From JBEKHI01 sp050012355 (GTDB taxonomy: Bacteria > Actinomycetota > Actinomycetes > Streptosporangiales > Streptosporangiaceae), in NCBI GenBank assembly GCA_050012355.1, contig JBEKHI010000427.1:1-6838 (forward strand): a stretch of 6,838 bases of DNA. Reading direction: 5' to 3'. The notes beneath the pieces are model-generated. The model was not told the DNA's origin. It saw nothing but the letters and a program-made list of their open reading frames with translations, and ran no database searches. Positions 5,595 to 6,838 of the stretch are shown piece by piece (position 1 is the stretch's first letter; every line of letters starts with the position of its first letter). The position numbers were made by a program, and so were the translations under genes.

Positions 5595-5648
5595 ATGCAT
5601 GTGCATTGGCACCGTCAAATGCATCTTCCCCTGCATGTTCCTATGCAC
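5595..5648. repeat. Decayed ATGCAT-like hexamer array
   Basis: TGCA occurs at 5596, 5602, 5620, 5632 and 5644, all spaced by multiples of six (6, 18, 12, 12). The intervening hexamers look like diverged copies (for example CTTCCC and GTTCCT). In the forward frame this reads as Met-His, Val-His, Trp-His and so on, with His at nearly every second residue. The phase suggests an old microsatellite of a self-complementary hexamer. A coding role would require a weakly supported 71-residue frame ending at 5810. Confidence 0.5.
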
Positions 5649-5716
5649 CAAAACCCCCAGGTAGCAGCCAATGTCTCCACAGCGGAGCGCGTGCTGCCCG
5701 CCACCGGATGTAGTTT

Positions 5717-5732
5717 TGCGTCATGTGACGCA
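5717..5732. promoter_or_regulatory. 16-bp palindrome, possible operator
   Basis: TGCGTCA and TGACGCA are perfect inverted arms around two bases. The dyad looks like a binding site, but no adjacent gene start is convincing, so its role is unknown. Confidence 0.3.
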
Positions 5733-6010
5733 TTCGGAATGGAGCGCATAAGGCAATTGTTGCCCGCATGGGCGTTTTATCGCCTCGCGACATTTTCCGG
5801 CATGCCCTGATTAACCCGCGAATCATGACAAATGGGAACACGGCGCTTCGTGGCTAAACCGCCCAGCGAGTCGTAGCTCAGCAGAAGCCCTACCTAGAGC
5901 CCCGGGCGACGTTCCACCGCGGCGCGAGTGCCGCCCCCGGCGCAAGGCGAGTACCGGCCCCGTCGCCGCGCCTGACCGTTTTGGTGGAATATCTCCCGGT
6001 TGCGCCGACC

Positions 6011-6361
6011 CGCCCTGCCGCCCGTGGCCTCCAGTGATGCTGGTCGGTGTCACACCAACCAGCAAAGCCGGCCTCATCCCGGGGGATGGTCGCGGTGGCG
6101 TGAAAGTCCCGCGGCTGCGGGTCGCGGCGTGCCGCTGCCGCGGGCGGCGCTGTCCGGAGGCATCTTCTCCCGGGTTAGTACACCCCGGCTGCCGGGCATA
6201 TCCGGGCACTACGGACGGGAAATGTGCGCTAAGCCGGGAGAAGTCAGCTGGCCGCCAGCGGGTTCGGGCCGGCTGCCGCGCCCAGCCGAGGTGGAGGACT
6301 CTCGGCTCAGAGCGTGGTTAATGCAGCACCGACCAGCATCGCAGGCCGCGACGGCAGGGCG
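6011..6361. repeat. 351-bp segment bounded by imperfect inverted repeats
   Basis: The left end (6011-6049) and the reverse complement of the right end (6327-6361) both begin CGCCCTGCCG, share a CG..GGCCT stretch and end in the same 14 bases, GATGCTGGTCGGTG. About 32 of 39 positions agree, with small gaps. Nested inside are further stems: CATCCC/GGGATG (6075-6088), CCCGCGGC/GCCGCGGG (6108-6144) with GCGGC/GCCGC in its loop, CTTCTCCCGG/CCGGGAGAAG (6164-6243), CCCGG/CCGGG (6184-6196) and GCTGG/CCAGC near 6247-6259. No transposase or other gene is inside, and no target duplication is visible outside. It could be a MITE-like element or a gene for a highly structured RNA. Confidence 0.5.
6039..6063. 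repeat. 25-bp near-perfect palindrome
   Basis: Arms GCTGGTCGGTGT (6039-6050) and ACACCAACCAGC (6052-6063) pair at 11 of 12 positions around one base. The left arm is also part of the inverted repeat shared with 6327-6340, so this motif occurs three times in 325 bp. With a one-base centre it suits a protein-binding dyad better than an RNA hairpin. Confidence 0.6.
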
Positions 6362-6421
6362 AGATGGTGAGAATGCCCGATTCGTGCGCCCGCAATCCAG
6401 GCGCGCGCCCTGCACGGGGCC

Positions 6422-6559
6422 GCGCGAGGGGAAGGCGCCCGCCCAGGGAAGGGGCGCGCGAGGGGAAGGCACCCGCGCACGAGGGGAAAGCGCGCGCGGA
6501 AGGGAACCCCACGCCGGGGAGGGGTACCCGCGATCGGGCCGCCCGTGTGAGGGGAAGGC
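6422..6559. repeat. Purine-rich GAGGGGAA imperfect repeats
   Basis: A 21-bp unit at 6422-6442 recurs at 6456-6476 with one difference. Its core GAGGGGAAGGC is also at 6549-6559 and, with one change, at 6481-6491. Copies are on the + strand and irregularly spaced (34, 21 and 68 bp), with G/A-rich filler. They are too irregular for CRISPR. Confidence 0.65.
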
Positions 6560-6614
6560 GCGCCTACTCGGGCACGCCTGCGCGGGCGGTTTTCTGCACG
6601 TGCCACCTACCCGG

Positions 6615-6633
6615 GGCCCGCTTACGGCGGGTC
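6615..6633 (-). terminator. Candidate terminator hairpin after the DUF4287-like gene
   Basis: CCCGC (6617-6621) and GCGGG (6627-6631) form a stem around a five-base loop, extendable to seven pairs with one G-T. It lies 23 bases beyond the stop codon of the minus-strand gene. No U-run follows on that strand, which is not unusual for actinobacterial terminators but keeps confidence low. Confidence 0.35.
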
Positions 6634-6656
6634 CGGGTCTTGCGGCGCGTTAGGCG

Positions 6657-6838
6657 TTAGGCGCTGAAGAGGCGGAGCCGACGGCGCAGCTCGTACTCGT
6701 GCACAATCGCGTTGGCGTAACCGTGCGAGATGTTGTGCTCGTCCGCGAGCCAGTTGGCTCGCTCCGCTCGTCGGAGGAAGGAGGGTCCTGATTCAAGGTG
6801 CCTGAACCACTCAGGAAGGTCGCATCCCGTCACGAACG
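6657..6838 (-). CDS. DUF4287-like protein, C-terminal part (start off-window)
   Basis: The frame runs in from the right edge and ends at TAA (6657-6659), giving 59 visible residues. They start FVTGCDLPEWFRHLE and continue through AERANWLADEHNISHGYANAIVHEYELRR. The pattern of TG..., WF, a middle A...WL..EH segment and the ending HG.A.AIVH matches the small DUF4287 domain, a roughly 70-residue family of unknown function found in many actinobacteria, sometimes fused to or beside other stress-related domains. The tail RLRLFSA is short, so the protein ends soon after the domain. Its upstream part and promoter are not visible. The stop codon lies inside a 7-bp tandem duplication, GCGTTAG (6647-6660). 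The assignment rests on motif resemblance only. Confidence 0.7.
   Translation of the reverse strand, partial: FVTGCDLPEWFRHLESGPSFLRRAERANWLADEHNISHGYANAIVHEYELRRRLRLFSA

Larger units (their letters stand above)
5565..6656. other. Long region without a convincing gene
   Basis: About 1.1 kb between the tRNA and the DUF4287-like gene. Open frames here are long only because stops are rare in GC-rich DNA. Their translations are Arg/Pro/Gly-rich, lack recognisable domains and overlap on both strands. What the stretch does hold is repeats and palindromes: a hexamer array (5595-5648), a 16-bp palindrome (5717-5732), the pair GGCAA/TTGCC (5752-5764), a 16-bp direct repeat with two differences (5924-5939 and 5947-5962), the inverted-repeat segment 6011-6361, and the GAGGGGAA block (6422-6559). 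Confidence 0.6.

Noticed and set aside
5491..5600. Integration (att) site at the tRNA 3' end
   Set aside because: No second copy of the tRNA 3' end and no integrase gene in the window.
5169..5810. 213-residue plus-strand frame
   Set aside because: It runs through the repeat block, the AT-rich promoter pocket and the whole tRNA, with no domain or ribosome binding site.
5595..5810. 71-residue frame starting with alternating histidines
   Set aside because: The only upstream purine stretch is weak (GAGCGG) and the rest of the peptide looks random. The six-base phase is explained as well by a decayed hexamer repeat. Kept as a finding, not as a gene.
5866..5915. tRNA-like fragment with GTAGCTCAGCAG and a distant CGAC
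   Set aside because: The D-arm start looks right, but there is no T-arm (no GGTTCGA), no anticodon stem and no closing acceptor stem.
6091..6125. Cobalamin-riboswitch-like GTGAAAGTCCCGC
   Set aside because: It resembles only part of the core. The other conserved blocks are not in the right order and no B12-related gene follows. Better seen as part of the nested hairpins.
6422..6559. CRISPR array
   Set aside because: Units are short and diverged, spacing runs from 21 to 68 bp, and there are no unique spacers of constant length.
5823..6653. Several long frames on both strands (for example 6000-6653 + and 5823-6209 -)
   Set aside because: Arg/Pro/Gly-rich translations without domains, overlapping on both strands and cutting across palindromes; expected in GC-rich non-coding DNA.

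Overview
The window reads as a chromosomal segment of a high-GC actinobacterium. The evidence is the strong G/C bias at third codon positions, an actinobacterial-type Lgt with a long acidic, proline-rich tail, a TetR regulator next to a DrrAB-type drug-export cassette, and near-absence of the leucine codon TTA. Genus cannot be settled from the sequence alone.

Left part (1-2546, + strand): the 3' three quarters of an FtsH membrane AAA+ metalloprotease (N-terminus off-window), then lgt, the prolipoprotein diacylglyceryl transferase, 48 bp downstream. Both act at the cytoplasmic membrane: quality control of membrane proteins and lipid attachment to preprolipoproteins. lgt converges on the next gene across a 40-bp junction holding a 17-bp imperfect direct repeat.

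Middle part (2587-4903): a self-contained regulated exporter. A TetR-family repressor (- strand) is divergent from a two-gene ABC-2 exporter operon (ATPase, then permease, coupled by an ATGA overlap). The 71-bp divergent spacer holds a near-consensus sigma70-type promoter (TTGACA, 17 bp, TATAAG), a good ribosome binding site, and two same-architecture 17-bp palindromes whose centres lie 21 bp apart. The first covers the -10 element. The likely circuit is repression of the exporter, and of the repressor itself, relieved by a transported ligand. The permease carries the only in-frame TTA codon I found in the main genes.

Right part (4904-6656): mostly non-coding. It holds a possible 60-residue single-pass membrane protein, a tandem-repeat block, competing GCGGAA/TTCCGC hairpins, an AT-rich promoter pocket and a 74-nt tRNA with a UAA anticodon but no long variable arm. 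After the tRNA come about 1.1 kb without a convincing gene: a decayed ATGCAT hexamer array, a 351-bp segment bounded by imperfect inverted repeats and full of nested hairpins, and a purine-rich GAGGGGAA repeat block.

Right end (6657-6838, - strand): the C-terminal 59 residues of a DUF4287-like protein, its start off-window, with a GC-rich hairpin just past its stop.

The points most worth following up are the class I-like UAA tRNA near a TTA-containing exporter gene, the 6011-6361 inverted-repeat element, and the paired operators of the TetR-ABC cassette.
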